From positions 137,463 through 201,462 of the forward strand of contig CAYNFQ010000001.1 in NCBI GenBank assembly GCA_964396715.1: a stretch of 64,000 nt of DNA. Reading direction: 5' to 3'. The notes under the pieces are model-generated. The model was not told the DNA's origin. It was given only the letters and a program-made list of their open reading frames with translations, and searched no databases. The translations under genes were made by a program, and so were the position numbers. Position 1 is the first letter of the stretch. The number at the start of each line of letters is the position of its first letter. Shown here piece after piece: positions 16,858 to 26,760 of this stretch. The DNA comes from CAYNFQ01 sp964396715. GTDB taxonomy: Bacteria > Patescibacteriota > Microgenomatia > Daviesbacterales > UBA10151.

Positions 16858-18410
16858 AAAACAAATTAGCTTCGGTTGTAATAGTCACACATAATAGGAA
16901 GAAAGACTTGCTGGAATGTATAGATTCTTATTTTAAGTCAAGTTATCACCCGATTGAAGTAATTGTTGTAGATAATGCCTCAAATCCTGCCGTAAAAACA
17001 TATCTTCCAAAAAAATATCCTAAGGTAAGAGTAATAACCAATAATAGAAACCTGGGGGCAGCGGAAGGAAGAAATATAGGTTTGGATACCTCAGTGGGGG
17101 AGTATATCCTGTTTTCGGATGATGATGCTTTTTGCGATAAAGATATGGTTAAGTATTTGGTTGAGGCATTCAAAAAAAAGCGTAAGGCAGGGATAATCCA
17201 GCCTTTGGTTTATGACAAACAAAAGAAAAATTATTTACAGGGGGCAGGTCATGATATTGATCTAACAACTGGAAGAATTAAGGCCTGGGGAGTCAGAGAA
17301 GAAGATAAGGGCCAATATGAAGGTTTAAGAAAAGTGCCAATGGTAGGATGTGTCTGGATGGTTAGAAAAGAAGTGTTTGAACAGGTGGGTAAATTTGATG
17401 CGGAATACTTTATTCCCTATGAAGACAGCGATTTTTGTTTGAGAGCATCAAATGCCGGTTTTGAAATTTATTGTTACTCAATGGCTAAATCTTGGCATTT
17501 GGGTCTTAAAACAACTCATGTACATCCCCTGGTAGAGTGGTTAGGAATAACAACTCCGGAAAGATCGTATAGAGTTGCCAGAAACAAAATAATTTTTATG
17601 GCAAAAAACTCAAAATTTCCCAACAATTTGTTATTTTTCGGGCTATTTATGCCTGCATATTTGATTTTGCACTCATTAGTAATAATGTTGAGCGGTAGGT
17701 GGGATTTGTTAACAAGATACTGGCAGGGTGTTATCTCCGGGATATGGTATGGAATAAGGAGATTATTTAATAAAGCGACCATCATTATACTTTCCTTCAC
17801 TGATCCGCTCCCATGGGTTTTGGATAAAAAGACAACAAGCATTTTAGACGTAGGGTGTGGAGAGGGTTTACCTATGAAGTTAATTAAAATAAGACTTAAG
17901 ATAGAAAATTCAACCGGAGTAGATTTATTCAAGCCCTATATAGAAAAGGGAAGACAGTTTCAAATACATGATAATTACAAAATTCAGGATATAAGAAAGA
18001 TAAATTTTAAAAATAGGTCTTATGATACGGTTATAGCGTCTCATGTTTTGGAACATCTTCCCAAAGATGATGCATTGAACCTTTTGCAAAAAATAGAGAA
18101 AATTGCCTCAAGACAAATAATTATAGCTTGCCCGATTGGACAGATGTATCACCCTGAAACAGACGGAAATAAACTGCAATTACACCTTTCGGCTTTTGAA
18201 CCGGAAGAATTTGAAAAAAGGGGTTATAAAATTATTAGGTATGGGTTCAGATGGTTGTTGGGAGAAGGAGGGATAATGGAATCATTTTCTAATATTTTCA
18301 TCACGGAGATTTGTTTTACTATTCACTTGCTATTTACGCCTATTTTTTATATATTTCCCAATATTGGAAGCTACACATTTGTGGCCTACAAAAAATGTAA
18401 TGAAGCATAA
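16854..18410 (+). CDS. GT2 glycosyltransferase fused to a SAM-dependent methyltransferase
   Basis: 518 aa. Residues 1-310 are a GT2: ASVVIVTHNRKKDLLECIDSY, LFSDDDAFC (DXD) and FIPYEDSDFCLRASNAGF (catalytic ED), followed by hydrophobic segments near 260-285. Residues ~315-518 are a class I methyltransferase: SILDVGCGEGLPMKLIK (SAM loop), SYDTVIASHVLEHLPKDDAL. The methyltransferase half is closely similar to the whole next gene. A single chain would add a sugar and methylate it or a neighbouring residue, as in chain-terminating enzymes (inference). The two halves are joined by a TM-like region, placing both domains at the cytoplasmic membrane face. Confidence 0.82.
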   Translation: MKNKLASVVIVTHNRKKDLLECIDSYFKSSYHPIEVIVVDNASNPAVKTYLPKKYPKVRVITNNRNLGAAEGRNIGLDTSVGEYILFSDDDAFCDKDMVKYLVEAFKKKRKAGIIQPLVYDKQKKNYLQGAGHDIDLTTGRIKAWGVREEDKGQYEGLRKVPMVGCVWMVRKEVFEQVGKFDAEYFIPYEDSDFCLRASNAGFEIYCYSMAKSWHLGLKTTHVHPLVEWLGITTPERSYRVARNKIIFMAKNSKFPNNLLFFGLFMPAYLILHSLVIMLSGRWDLLTRYWQGVISGIWYGIRRLFNKATIIILSFTDPLPWVLDKKTTSILDVGCGEGLPMKLIKIRLKIENSTGVDLFKPYIEKGRQFQIHDNYKIQDIRKINFKNRSYDTVIASHVLEHLPKDDALNLLQKIEKIASRQIIIACPIGQMYHPETDGNKLQLHLSAFEPEEFEKRGYKIIRYGFRWLLGEGGIMESFSNIFITEICFTIHLLFTPIFYIFPNIGSYTFVAYKKCNEA

Positions 18411-19092
18411 TCACCGGCATGAATTTGAAAAAGATTCACAGAGCAAGTTTAAATTATTTTTAATGGCTATATCCGATCCATTGTCTTGGGTTGTTGATAA
18501 ATCGGTAAGGTCAATATTGGATTTGGGGTGCGGTCAGGGCAAGCCAATGGCTATGATCAAACTTTGGCACAAAATAGATACTGCGGTGGGAGTTGAGCTA
18601 TATAAGCCGTATATTAAACTTGCAAGAAAGCAGAAGTTACACGATAAATATATTATTGGAGATGTAAGAGAGGTTAATTTTAAACCAAAATCTTACGATT
18701 TAGTTTTAGCCTCCCATGTTCTAGAGCATCTTCCTAAAAAGGATGCATGGAAACTTTTGAGCAAGATGGAAAAAATTGCCAAGATGCAAATTATTGTGGC
18801 AACGCCGATCGGAGCAATTTATCAACCTGCTTTTGATGATAATAAACTCCAGCAACACAAATCACATTTTCTGCCGGAAGAATTTGAAAAAAGAGGTTAC
18901 AAGGTGATCAAATACGGTTTAAGATTTCTTTTGGATGAACATTCCGGGGGATTAGTTTACAAATTTAGCAATCCTACTGTTAAAAAAATTATCTATATTG
19001 TTAATTTTTTAATGACTCCTCTTTACTATCTATTCCCTCAAATTTGTGATTATTCGTTTGTGGCCTACAGGAGTATTAATAGTGAAAATTAA
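18400..19092 (+). CDS. class I SAM-dependent methyltransferase, paralogue of the preceding fusion's C-terminal half
   Basis: About 230 aa. SILDLGCGQGKPMAMIKLWHKI, YDLVLASHVLEHLPKKDAWKLLSKMEKIA and FLPEEFEKRGYKVIKYGLRFLLDE align residue by residue with the fused copy upstream, and both end in YSFVAY/YTFVAY. This is a tandem duplicate, one copy fused and one free. The ATG at 18400 lies 11 nt inside the fusion gene; a longer frame from 18364 would lie inside it with unrelated residues. Substrate unknown, probably a sugar hydroxyl. Confidence 0.82.
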   Translation: MKHNHRHEFEKDSQSKFKLFLMAISDPLSWVVDKSVRSILDLGCGQGKPMAMIKLWHKIDTAVGVELYKPYIKLARKQKLHDKYIIGDVREVNFKPKSYDLVLASHVLEHLPKKDAWKLLSKMEKIAKMQIIVATPIGAIYQPAFDDNKLQQHKSHFLPEEFEKRGYKVIKYGLRFLLDEHSGGLVYKFSNPTVKKIIYIVNFLMTPLYYLFPQICDYSFVAYRSINSEN

Positions 19093-22000
19093 AGATTACC
19101 TCTCAGTTGCCTTTTTATTTATTTTGTCAACTATACTTATTTTGATTTGGTTTAAGCAAGGACTGGCATTTGGCGGAGGAGACGTAGGTTTGCCCACTTT
19201 TAACCCCCAAAGGATTTTTCAATTTATCAGTCATATCTGGTGGGAAGCATCAGCCCCGGGTTTTCCAAGACCCCAGGGAATAACGGGTACCCCCTTTTAT
19301 TTTTTGTTGTCCTTATTACAAAAAATAATTCCCTCATATGTATTAATGCAGGCTTTAATCTTCTGGTTGGTACTTTTTTTTATGGGGCTGGGTATGTACC
19401 TGGTTTCAAAAAGCGTTTTCGGAAAAGAAAAAGTGCTAATACCTCTTGTCTCCAGCATACTGTATCTCGTTAATCCTTATATGCAAATTTCAGTTTGGCA
19501 TAGGTTTGTGCACACCACTTTTTTTCTGGCATCGACACTGCCTTTTTTGTTTATTTTTTGGCGCAGGTGGATTACATCAGGAAAACGATTAGATCTTCTT
19601 ATTTTTTCTTTAATTAATGTTTTAGGTGCAATAATTTTCAGCACTTTGGGGTTTGTGATCAGTTTGTGGGTTTTTTTATTTTTTACCTCTTTTTTTATTA
19701 TTTTTATACCGCGAAAAAGTTTATTCGAGGCAAAAACAATTATAGTAAGATCTACTGCGGGATTTATTGTTTGGGTATTTATATCTTTGTGGTGGATTTT
19801 GCCCCTTTTTGCTACTTCGCAGGCGATTTTTTCCAGACAGCACTCTTCAGCTGAGAGTGTAACAAACTTAATTGTTTTAAGCAACCAAACGGCAATTCCC
19901 AATACCTTGCAGGGAATTAACCCTTTTTATTTGTTTGAAGAAAAAGAATGGGGGGAAATTTACAATCAGTGGTATTTTCTACTGATGCCATTCATCCTAG
20001 TTACCCTGGCAGTTTTGGGGTTTGTAAGGGGTTTGGGTGATCGCAAATTTATTTTTTGGAGCCTGCTTTTTTTAGTAAGCATAATTTTTGCCAAAGGGGC
20101 GGCAGCCCCTTTTGGAGGCGGTTTTGTATATTTGTTTAGTAAATTTTTTGTATTGGGAGTTTTGAGAAATCCGTTTGAGAAAATAGGTATTTTTATACCC
20201 TTTACTTACGCCATCCTTATCCCGATAGGCTTGATCACTTTTTTTAAATTTGCCAAAAAAGCGAAACTTCAATATATAGTTATGCCATTTGTATCTATAT
20301 TGCTGATTTTGATTTTAGTCATTTGGCATTGGCCATTTTGGCAGGGAAAATTATTCGGAAGCCAATATAGTCCGCCCGAAGTTCAGGTACCGGATTATTA
20401 TTTAAAGGCAGATAATTGGATAAAGGAACAAGGAAAGGATGGAAGAATTCTTCACCTGCCGCTGGTTGTCGGTGAAGCAACTGCGTATAAGTGGGAGTAT
20501 GGCTACAGAGGTGTTGAGCCGAGCCAGGTTTTTTTCACTTCAAATCCTTCTCTGTCCCAGGGGTTTAATTTAAGCTTTTTGGATGATGCGCTAGCAACGC
20601 TGCAGATATTTTTAAACAGGAGTGATTTTGTTGATGAAGATCAAATCAGGCAACTTCTTAAAATTTTTGGGATCCGATACATTGTTTTACATCTTGATAT
20701 GGATCCAACATATATGGACGTATACAACCCAATAAGGCTTAAAAAACAATTGGGTCAGCTTAAGTTTCTAAAAAAACAGAATGAATTCGGCAAACTTATT
20801 ATATATGAGGTTCTGGAAGAAAACCCTATCATTTTTACAGCTTCATCTTTTGATTATTTACTAATGGGAGAGAAAAATCAATTTTGGCCCTGGTTAATTA
20901 AGAATAAAAACAATCAACTTATCTCAGGGATAGACTTGGATGAAGATTCGATTCATACGGATCATTCGATAGTAGTTGCTTCTTTCTCATTTGATACACC
21001 GCCCTCAAATCCCGTGGAAGAAAAAATAGAATTGGATCAGCTTCCATCTGTCCGGATACTACCAGGATCCCCCTTTTATTTTTTAATAAGGCTGAAAGAG
21101 TACTTTGAAACATATTCTGTTTTTGGGAAAGAACGTATTTCAAAACAAATCCTCTTTGCCAGTAAAAGGCTTGTGGAAGCGGTTAAGATAAAGGAACTTG
21201 ATAAAAACAACCAAATCTCGGCAATTTTAACAGATTATTCAGACCTTTTGGACAAGCTGAAACTATCATTAAAAGGGGCATTTCCCTATGAAAAATCTGC
21301 AGTTGATGCAATATTTGCAAGACATAGTGTTATTTTAGATTCACTTACAGATTCCGCTGTTACAGGTAGTGAGAAGGAAATTGTAGTAAAAGCTAAAGAA
21401 AAATTGGCCGAAGATTTGAGTTTATGGGGTTTGCGGCCTCTTATCGCTTTTAATAAAGAAACATCATTGTATAACAGAAGAGTATTTACATTTCAGGTTT
21501 CGAAAACAGGGGATTATGAGGTTTTATTCGGCCTGGATAAAGGAAATAGCTTTGATGAAATTTTTGATATAGCTTTGGATGGAAAACCGATCTTAAAAAA
21601 TAATCCGACTGATCTGGAACAACCGGTCAAAATAATAAGTTTCGGCAAAATATATTTAGAGCCAGGTTATCATGAATTAAGTTACCGTTCCAAAAAAATT
21701 CCCGTAAATATTTTATCGCTTGATAAGTGGTTTAAGTCGGAAAAAGGCGAGTTTAGCGGAAACTCAGATGAGATGAGTATAAGCAGTGAGATAAATGAAA
21801 CAGCGAGCATGCAATTGCCTATGAAAGATTTTATTGCCGGGAATACTTATATACTTCGATTTGAATACTGGGTTCAAAAAGGCAAGGGGCCGATAGTGCA
21901 AGTACTTTCGGATAACGACCCAATAATAAAAGGTAAAAGAGAGATGAAAGCAGATAAGCAGTTTGCCGCCGAAACCTATAACCGTTATTGGCAAAATGCG

Positions 22001-22549
22001 TTTGTGAGTTTTGAACCCCGTTTGTCAGCCGATGATACTTTAATTGAGATATCGGTTGAACCCTGGAATGATTGTGAGATAATCAGCCCGATTCGTTCGA
22101 CTTGCAAGATTAAGAAATTTAGAAAACAATTTGACAGAAAAAGCACATTGATTGTCAAAAATGTTGTCCTTGAAAGAATTTCCAGGTCTGAGATTTTTCT
22201 TAAAACCTCAAATAGCAAAATTAAAGAGTCTACAAATTCAGGCAGGGTTGAATATGCTAGGGAAAACCCTTCTTTTGTCAGGGGGAAATTAAAAATCGAT
22301 AAACCCCAAGTTTTGGTATTCGCTGAAACTTTCGATAAGGGTTGGAAGTTAGATTTATTTAAAGAGGGTAGAAAAATTAATCCTCAGGAGCATTTATTGG
22401 TAAACGGTTATGCTAATGGTTGGTTGGTAAAGGAAGCTGGAGAATATGAATTCTCTATCAATTTTGACGCCCAGAAACTAGTCAACATAGGCGGTATAAT
22501 ATCTATGATAACTTTGGGGGGATTACTATTATGGCTTATCAGAAAATAA
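19082..22549 (+). CDS. very large GT-C-like membrane protein (AftD/YfhO-like), 1155 aa, paralogue 2
   Basis: About a dozen TM segments to residue ~430, then ~690 residues of extracytoplasmic domains, and a final TM (GGIISMITLGGLLLWLI). First loop FGGGDVGLPTFNPQRIFQFISHIWWEASAPGFP; RNPFEKIGIFIPF before the last N-terminal TMs; C-terminal module FAETFDKGWKLDLF...VNGYANGW...GEYEFSINFDAQKLV. GTG at 19082 is preferred as start because it gives 1155 aa, matching the 1156 aa of the next paralogue, and begins just before the first TM. Probably a polyprenyl-phosphate-sugar-dependent transferase or a glycan-handling membrane protein; not assigned further. Confidence 0.65.
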   Translation: MKIKDYLSVAFLFILSTILILIWFKQGLAFGGGDVGLPTFNPQRIFQFISHIWWEASAPGFPRPQGITGTPFYFLLSLLQKIIPSYVLMQALIFWLVLFFMGLGMYLVSKSVFGKEKVLIPLVSSILYLVNPYMQISVWHRFVHTTFFLASTLPFLFIFWRRWITSGKRLDLLIFSLINVLGAIIFSTLGFVISLWVFLFFTSFFIIFIPRKSLFEAKTIIVRSTAGFIVWVFISLWWILPLFATSQAIFSRQHSSAESVTNLIVLSNQTAIPNTLQGINPFYLFEEKEWGEIYNQWYFLLMPFILVTLAVLGFVRGLGDRKFIFWSLLFLVSIIFAKGAAAPFGGGFVYLFSKFFVLGVLRNPFEKIGIFIPFTYAILIPIGLITFFKFAKKAKLQYIVMPFVSILLILILVIWHWPFWQGKLFGSQYSPPEVQVPDYYLKADNWIKEQGKDGRILHLPLVVGEATAYKWEYGYRGVEPSQVFFTSNPSLSQGFNLSFLDDALATLQIFLNRSDFVDEDQIRQLLKIFGIRYIVLHLDMDPTYMDVYNPIRLKKQLGQLKFLKKQNEFGKLIIYEVLEENPIIFTASSFDYLLMGEKNQFWPWLIKNKNNQLISGIDLDEDSIHTDHSIVVASFSFDTPPSNPVEEKIELDQLPSVRILPGSPFYFLIRLKEYFETYSVFGKERISKQILFASKRLVEAVKIKELDKNNQISAILTDYSDLLDKLKLSLKGAFPYEKSAVDAIFARHSVILDSLTDSAVTGSEKEIVVKAKEKLAEDLSLWGLRPLIAFNKETSLYNRRVFTFQVSKTGDYEVLFGLDKGNSFDEIFDIALDGKPILKNNPTDLEQPVKIISFGKIYLEPGYHELSYRSKKIPVNILSLDKWFKSEKGEFSGNSDEMSISSEINETASMQLPMKDFIAGNTYILRFEYWVQKGKGPIVQVLSDNDPIIKGKREMKADKQFAAETYNRYWQNAFVSFEPRLSADDTLIEISVEPWNDCEIISPIRSTCKIKKFRKQFDRKSTLIVKNVVLERISRSEIFLKTSNSKIKESTNSGRVEYARENPSFVRGKLKIDKPQVLVFAETFDKGWKLDLFKEGRKINPQEHLLVNGYANGWLVKEAGEYEFSINFDAQKLVNIGGIISMITLGGLLLWLIRK

Positions 22550-22893
22550 AATCAGTATCCATAAGGTTGTTTATTTTGTTTCTTTCAATAGTATTGATTT
22601 ATTATACTAATGGTAATGCCGGCAGTGAATCTTTTGGAAATATTCAATCTGCAATTTTGTCAGCAGGTTTGATTGTTGCAGTGTATTTACCTGCTAAGAG
22701 GCCTTTCATACTTCTCTTTGCCATTTTAATGTGGTCTGTTATGATAGGATTTTACCTGGTAGAAGCTCGGGATTATGCTTACTTTTTCGGCAGTATAGGT
22801 TTTGGGATAATATTTCTGGTAATCTTAACTTATGTTCCGGAACTTTTAAAAACAGGTTATATAGCCGATTTTCAAAAATGGTTCAAAGATTAA
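22531..22893 (+). CDS. small four-TM membrane protein, companion of the large GT-C-like proteins
   Basis: 120 aa, four hydrophobic segments, ending in GSIGFGIIFLVILTYVPELLKTGYIADF. A second protein with the same ending pattern (GSLGIGILAILIFSYFGDFVKRGF) follows the next large gene, so these are paralogues kept next to the large proteins. Start overlaps the preceding gene by 19 nt and its end overlaps the next by 16 nt, so the three are translated together. No known family recognised; a small partner subunit or sugar-lipid handling protein is a guess. Confidence 0.65.
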   Translation: MAYQKIKSVSIRLFILFLSIVLIYYTNGNAGSESFGNIQSAILSAGLIVAVYLPAKRPFILLFAILMWSVMIGFYLVEARDYAYFFGSIGFGIIFLVILTYVPELLKTGYIADFQKWFKD

Positions 22894-25800
22894 CAAAATT
22901 TTTTTTCAATAATAATTTGAACAGTCATTTTTTTGCGTTATTTACGTTTTTTTTACTCAGTGTATTTCTTGTTTTCAGCTGGTTTAGACAAGGCTTAATT
23001 TACGGGGGAGGAGATGTTGGTTTGCAGACCTTTAATCCCCAAAGGATACTGGAAATCTCCCAATTTATCTGGTGGGAAGCAACCGCCCCCGGTATTCCGG
23101 TTCCCCAGGGTTTAACCGCCATACCATTCAATTTTGCCTTTTCTATTTTACAATCCATAGGTTTTAGCCCGTTTTTACTTCAGGCAAGCTTGTTTTTTCT
23201 TATACTTTTCTTCTGTGGTCTGGGAATGTATTTTCTTATTTTATTTTTGTTTGGGGACAGGTATAAAATTTATGCAATTTTGGCGGGATTATTCTATATG
23301 GTTAATCCATACATGATGATTTCGGTTTGGCACAGGTTTGTCCACTCAACGTTCTTCTTTATTTCGGCTCTGCCTTTTTTAACTATTTTCTGGCTGAAGT
23401 GGATCAGGAACAAAAATCCGATATCACTCCTGATTTTTTTATTAATTAACCTTATTTCCTTGTATGCTTTCGGGACGATTGCCTATATTCTTACCCTCTG
23501 GCTTTTCCTTTTTCTAATCACTATTCCTGAAATAATTTTTTCCTGGCAAGGCCTAAAAAATTTTAAGAAAATATTGACGGTTTTTTTAGTAGGTTTCTTT
23601 TTTTGGGTTTTGACAAATGCCTGGTGGTTGGTGCCTATATTTAAAATCTCTCCGACTGCTTTGTCGGAGCAACACAGTAATGAAGAAACTTTATCTACAC
23701 TAATAAATATAAGCAGACAAACTATACTTCCCTACTCATTACAAATGATCAATCCTTTCTATTTATTTTACCAGCTGGATTTGGGGAAAAGTTACCAGAA
23801 TGTTTTTATCCGTGTCCTCCCTTGGATTTTTGTTTCAGTTATTTTTATCGGATTAATAAGGGCTTTGTTCAATAAAGACATGGCAAGATGGACTCTGGTT
23901 TATCTTGCCGTAATATTTTTTGCCAAAGGCGCGGCTTCCCCCTGGGGTTTTATATATATCTTTGCCTTAAAATATTTTTTCCCCCTCGGGGTGCTGCGGA
24001 ACCCGTTTGAAAAAATTGGTATTCTGTTACCTCTGGTAAGCACAATTTTATTTATCATTGGATTAAAATTTGTTTATGAAAGCCTAAGACATAAATTCAG
24101 CGTGAGGGTTGCAGCAGTTAGCCTGGTAGTTGTTTTTGGATCTGTTTTTATTTTTTGTTTGCCCTTATTCGGAGGGAGAATATTTGGTAGGTTTGATAAA
24201 CCGGAATTTGTAAGTGTACCGCAATCTTATAAGGATGCGGATAATTGGATTAAATCCGACTATGAAAAGAATAAAAATCAAAATCCAGGCAAGATTTTAC
24301 ATTTGCCCCTGACAAGAGGTGAAAGCATTAATTATAATTGGGAATATGGCTACAGCGGACTGGAATCCAGTGCATTATTCTTTACAGCCGCCCCTTCTAT
24401 TTCTCACGGGTTCAATCTCAGGAGAACTGATGATTCTTTGACAACGCTTTATTATTCGCTTCGAAATAGTCATTTATTTGATCAGAATATTACAAAAAGA
24501 CTCTTGAGTGATTTTAATATTGCCTACATTGTGTTGCATAAAGATGTGAAATGGCAGGGTTCTGATTTGTACAATCCCGCAGAGACAGAGGAGGTTTTAA
24601 ATAAATTAAATTTTATTAAACTTGAAAAAACCTTTGGAGATTTAATGATTTATAAAGTATTGGAAGAGAATTTTAATCCGAAGATTTTCATAAGCGGAAA
24701 CTATCACATAATTTATCCTCCCAATACTTTTAGCGTACAGCCCTGGATAGAAGCGTCAGGTAGTTCCATCATAACTTCCGTAGATATTGAAGATAATCGA
24801 AAATTGGAGGAATTTTCCCGAAGCACTACAATTTTTTCTAAAAGCTCCTTTGTTTATACAGAGGCATCATCTTCTTCAATTGTGTCAACTATAAATGCAT
24901 TGGTTTCCAATCCGGCAAGTAAAGACTTATGGTTAGATTCATTAATTAAAATCAGGCCGATTTTGAAACAAAATGGTGAGATCCAGGCAGAAGAATTTAG
25001 CAGTCAAATAATTTATGCCAGTGAAAAAATTTTAAAAATAATGAGAGGATTTGCTTTAGAGAAAAATGATCCTTCCCCAAAAGAGGTAGACGATTATGGT
25101 CAAATAGTTAAAAACCTCTTTTCTGCCAATACCTACAGTCCCAGACTACAACTTTACGCTAACAGTACACAGCTCAGTCAGATATTCCAGATTCATTTAT
25201 ACATTCTCAAAATAATTTCTGAAATAACCCAATCAGAAACCAGAAACAATTTGATAAGGGTTTTAGATCTGTTAAAAGAAAATTTATCCAGAAATAATCT
25301 TATTCCCGATTCTTCGGAGATGCAGGCTATCTCATCAAGAAGAGATGTTTATAAATTTGAAGTGCCTTATGATTCGGATTACAAAATTATCCTTGCATTT
25401 TCCAAGGACAAATCTATTTATCAAAATAAATTAGATAAGCTATTTTTTATCCTTGACGGTAAACCACTTAATTTTAAGGGAGAGGTAGAAAATGACCTAA
25501 TTTCATTTGGTCCTGTATCCATTGCAAAGGGGTCACACATGATTAGTTTTCCGGTCCTTTTATCGGATAATTTATCAGTTATCGCTAATTTTATTAAGGG
25601 GGGGGAGGTTAATTTATCAGATGATGGTAATTTTTATCTTAAGGGGGCTGACACTAATTTAAGCTTTCTAGAAAGTAGAATAAACAATACTTTTGGACAA
25701 GACATATTTAAAGTAAACTTCGATGTAAAAGTAGAAAAAGGAAACGGTTTTAATTTTCAACTTTTGCAGGATACGGACACCATTGATCAAACCGGCCAGC

Positions 25801-26348
25801 CGAATTTGGCAATAAATCAGAAGATTTTCCAACCGGAGGGAACAGATTGGCTAGAGTATGATTTTTTTCTGCCGCCTCTCAGGTTTAATACGGATACTGT
25901 TGCCATAAGATTTGTAGCTAATTCTCCCATAAAAGTAAGAAATTTAAAAATTGAGAGAGTATTTAACGGAGACGTTTTTTTAAGGGATATTAAATCTTTT
26001 AATAAGATAAATGATAAAGGAGCGGGTAAGGTAGATTTCTATCAAAAAAACCCTGCCCTTTACAGAGGTAAGATTTATTTGGATAAACCATCCTTTATAA
26101 TATTTTCAGAATCTTTTCATCCCGGTTGGAAATTAGTTTTATCTAAACAGGGCAAAGATTATATTCCTACCATTCATACAATGGCAAACCTTTATGCAAA
26201 TGCCTGGTATATTGATAAAGACGGCGAATATGATTTTAAGCTGGAATTTGAACCTGAAAGAATAGTGAAAATTGGCTCTCTATTGGCATTAGCAGGTTAT
26301 TTGAGTCTTATAATCTATATTATCTTAAAAAATAGAAAAAATAGATGA
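22878..26348 (+). CDS. very large GT-C-like membrane protein (AftD/YfhO-like), 1156 aa, paralogue 3
   Basis: Same architecture as the gene at 19.1 kb: first loop IYGGGDVGLQTFNPQRILEISQFIWWEATAPGIP, NPYMMISVWHRFVHSTFF, LRNPFEKIGILLPL, then a long extracytoplasmic part and a C-terminal TM (IGSLLALAGYLSLIIYIIL). The C-terminal module ESFHPGWKLVL...LYANAWYIDKDGEYDFKLEFEPER matches the other copies. ATG at 22878 (MVQRLTKFFF) is chosen because it starts just before the first TM and gives a length almost identical to paralogue 2; an open frame further upstream lies inside the small gene. Function not assigned beyond the class. Confidence 0.65.
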   Translation: MVQRLTKFFFNNNLNSHFFALFTFFLLSVFLVFSWFRQGLIYGGGDVGLQTFNPQRILEISQFIWWEATAPGIPVPQGLTAIPFNFAFSILQSIGFSPFLLQASLFFLILFFCGLGMYFLILFLFGDRYKIYAILAGLFYMVNPYMMISVWHRFVHSTFFFISALPFLTIFWLKWIRNKNPISLLIFLLINLISLYAFGTIAYILTLWLFLFLITIPEIIFSWQGLKNFKKILTVFLVGFFFWVLTNAWWLVPIFKISPTALSEQHSNEETLSTLINISRQTILPYSLQMINPFYLFYQLDLGKSYQNVFIRVLPWIFVSVIFIGLIRALFNKDMARWTLVYLAVIFFAKGAASPWGFIYIFALKYFFPLGVLRNPFEKIGILLPLVSTILFIIGLKFVYESLRHKFSVRVAAVSLVVVFGSVFIFCLPLFGGRIFGRFDKPEFVSVPQSYKDADNWIKSDYEKNKNQNPGKILHLPLTRGESINYNWEYGYSGLESSALFFTAAPSISHGFNLRRTDDSLTTLYYSLRNSHLFDQNITKRLLSDFNIAYIVLHKDVKWQGSDLYNPAETEEVLNKLNFIKLEKTFGDLMIYKVLEENFNPKIFISGNYHIIYPPNTFSVQPWIEASGSSIITSVDIEDNRKLEEFSRSTTIFSKSSFVYTEASSSSIVSTINALVSNPASKDLWLDSLIKIRPILKQNGEIQAEEFSSQIIYASEKILKIMRGFALEKNDPSPKEVDDYGQIVKNLFSANTYSPRLQLYANSTQLSQIFQIHLYILKIISEITQSETRNNLIRVLDLLKENLSRNNLIPDSSEMQAISSRRDVYKFEVPYDSDYKIILAFSKDKSIYQNKLDKLFFILDGKPLNFKGEVENDLISFGPVSIAKGSHMISFPVLLSDNLSVIANFIKGGEVNLSDDGNFYLKGADTNLSFLESRINNTFGQDIFKVNFDVKVEKGNGFNFQLLQDTDTIDQTGQPNLAINQKIFQPEGTDWLEYDFFLPPLRFNTDTVAIRFVANSPIKVRNLKIERVFNGDVFLRDIKSFNKINDKGAGKVDFYQKNPALYRGKIYLDKPSFIIFSESFHPGWKLVLSKQGKDYIPTIHTMANLYANAWYIDKDGEYDFKLEFEPERIVKIGSLLALAGYLSLIIYIILKNRKNR

Positions 26349-26674
26349 AAAAAATGTTGCTTAAAACTTTTTTTGTAATAATGTCTTTTTTTATCTTTTG
26401 GTGGCTGGAATCCGGCTTGAAAATAGAAGAAATTAGCGCAATTATTAAGCCTTTAATATTTGCCCTCTCAGTTTCAATGACTTTTTCAATTAAACTTCGA
26501 AGGTATTTATTATACATAAGTTTCTTGTTTTATTGTCTGATGATTTTTCTATATTTAATTTGGCAAATAAGCTTAGCAAACCTTGCAGGAAGTTTAGGAA
26601 TTGGGATACTGGCTATCTTGATATTTAGCTATTTTGGTGATTTTGTAAAAAGGGGTTTTGTTGAGAAGCTATGA
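26345..26674 (+). CDS. small four-TM membrane protein, second copy
   Basis: 109 aa with about four TM segments and the ending GSLGIGILAILIFSYFGDFVKRGFVEKL, similar to the 120-aa protein at 22.5 kb. Starts with ATGA overlap on the large gene and ends with an ATGA overlap on a 29-aa reading frame. The repeated order large-small-large-small points to duplication of a two-gene unit. Confidence 0.62.
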   Translation: MKKMLLKTFFVIMSFFIFWWLESGLKIEEISAIIKPLIFALSVSMTFSIKLRRYLLYISFLFYCLMIFLYLIWQISLANLAGSLGIGILAILIFSYFGDFVKRGFVEKL

Positions 26675-26760
26675 AATACCTATTCTCACTTATTTTATTT
26701 TTTCTGATAGTAGCATCGGTATTTTTTTATATTTTGGGGGTTAGATTTAAGAAAAAATGA
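26671..26760 (+). CDS. 29-aa single-TM small protein, translationally coupled on both sides
   Basis: ATG at 26671 overlaps the stop of the small 4-TM gene (ATGA), and its own TGA (26758-26760) overlaps the ATG of the 894-aa gene in the same way. The product begins MKYLFSLILFFLIVASVFF, followed by YILGVRFKKK: one hydrophobic helix with a positively charged C-terminus (predicted N-out/C-in). The exact double overlap argues for a real gene rather than a random frame. No family recognised. Confidence 0.55.
   Translation: MKYLFSLILFFLIVASVFFYILGVRFKKK

Noticed and set aside
19477..19902. 141-aa minus-strand frame
   Set aside because: It lies wholly antisense to the 1155-aa GT-C-like gene and shows basic low-complexity content, typical of an antisense shadow.
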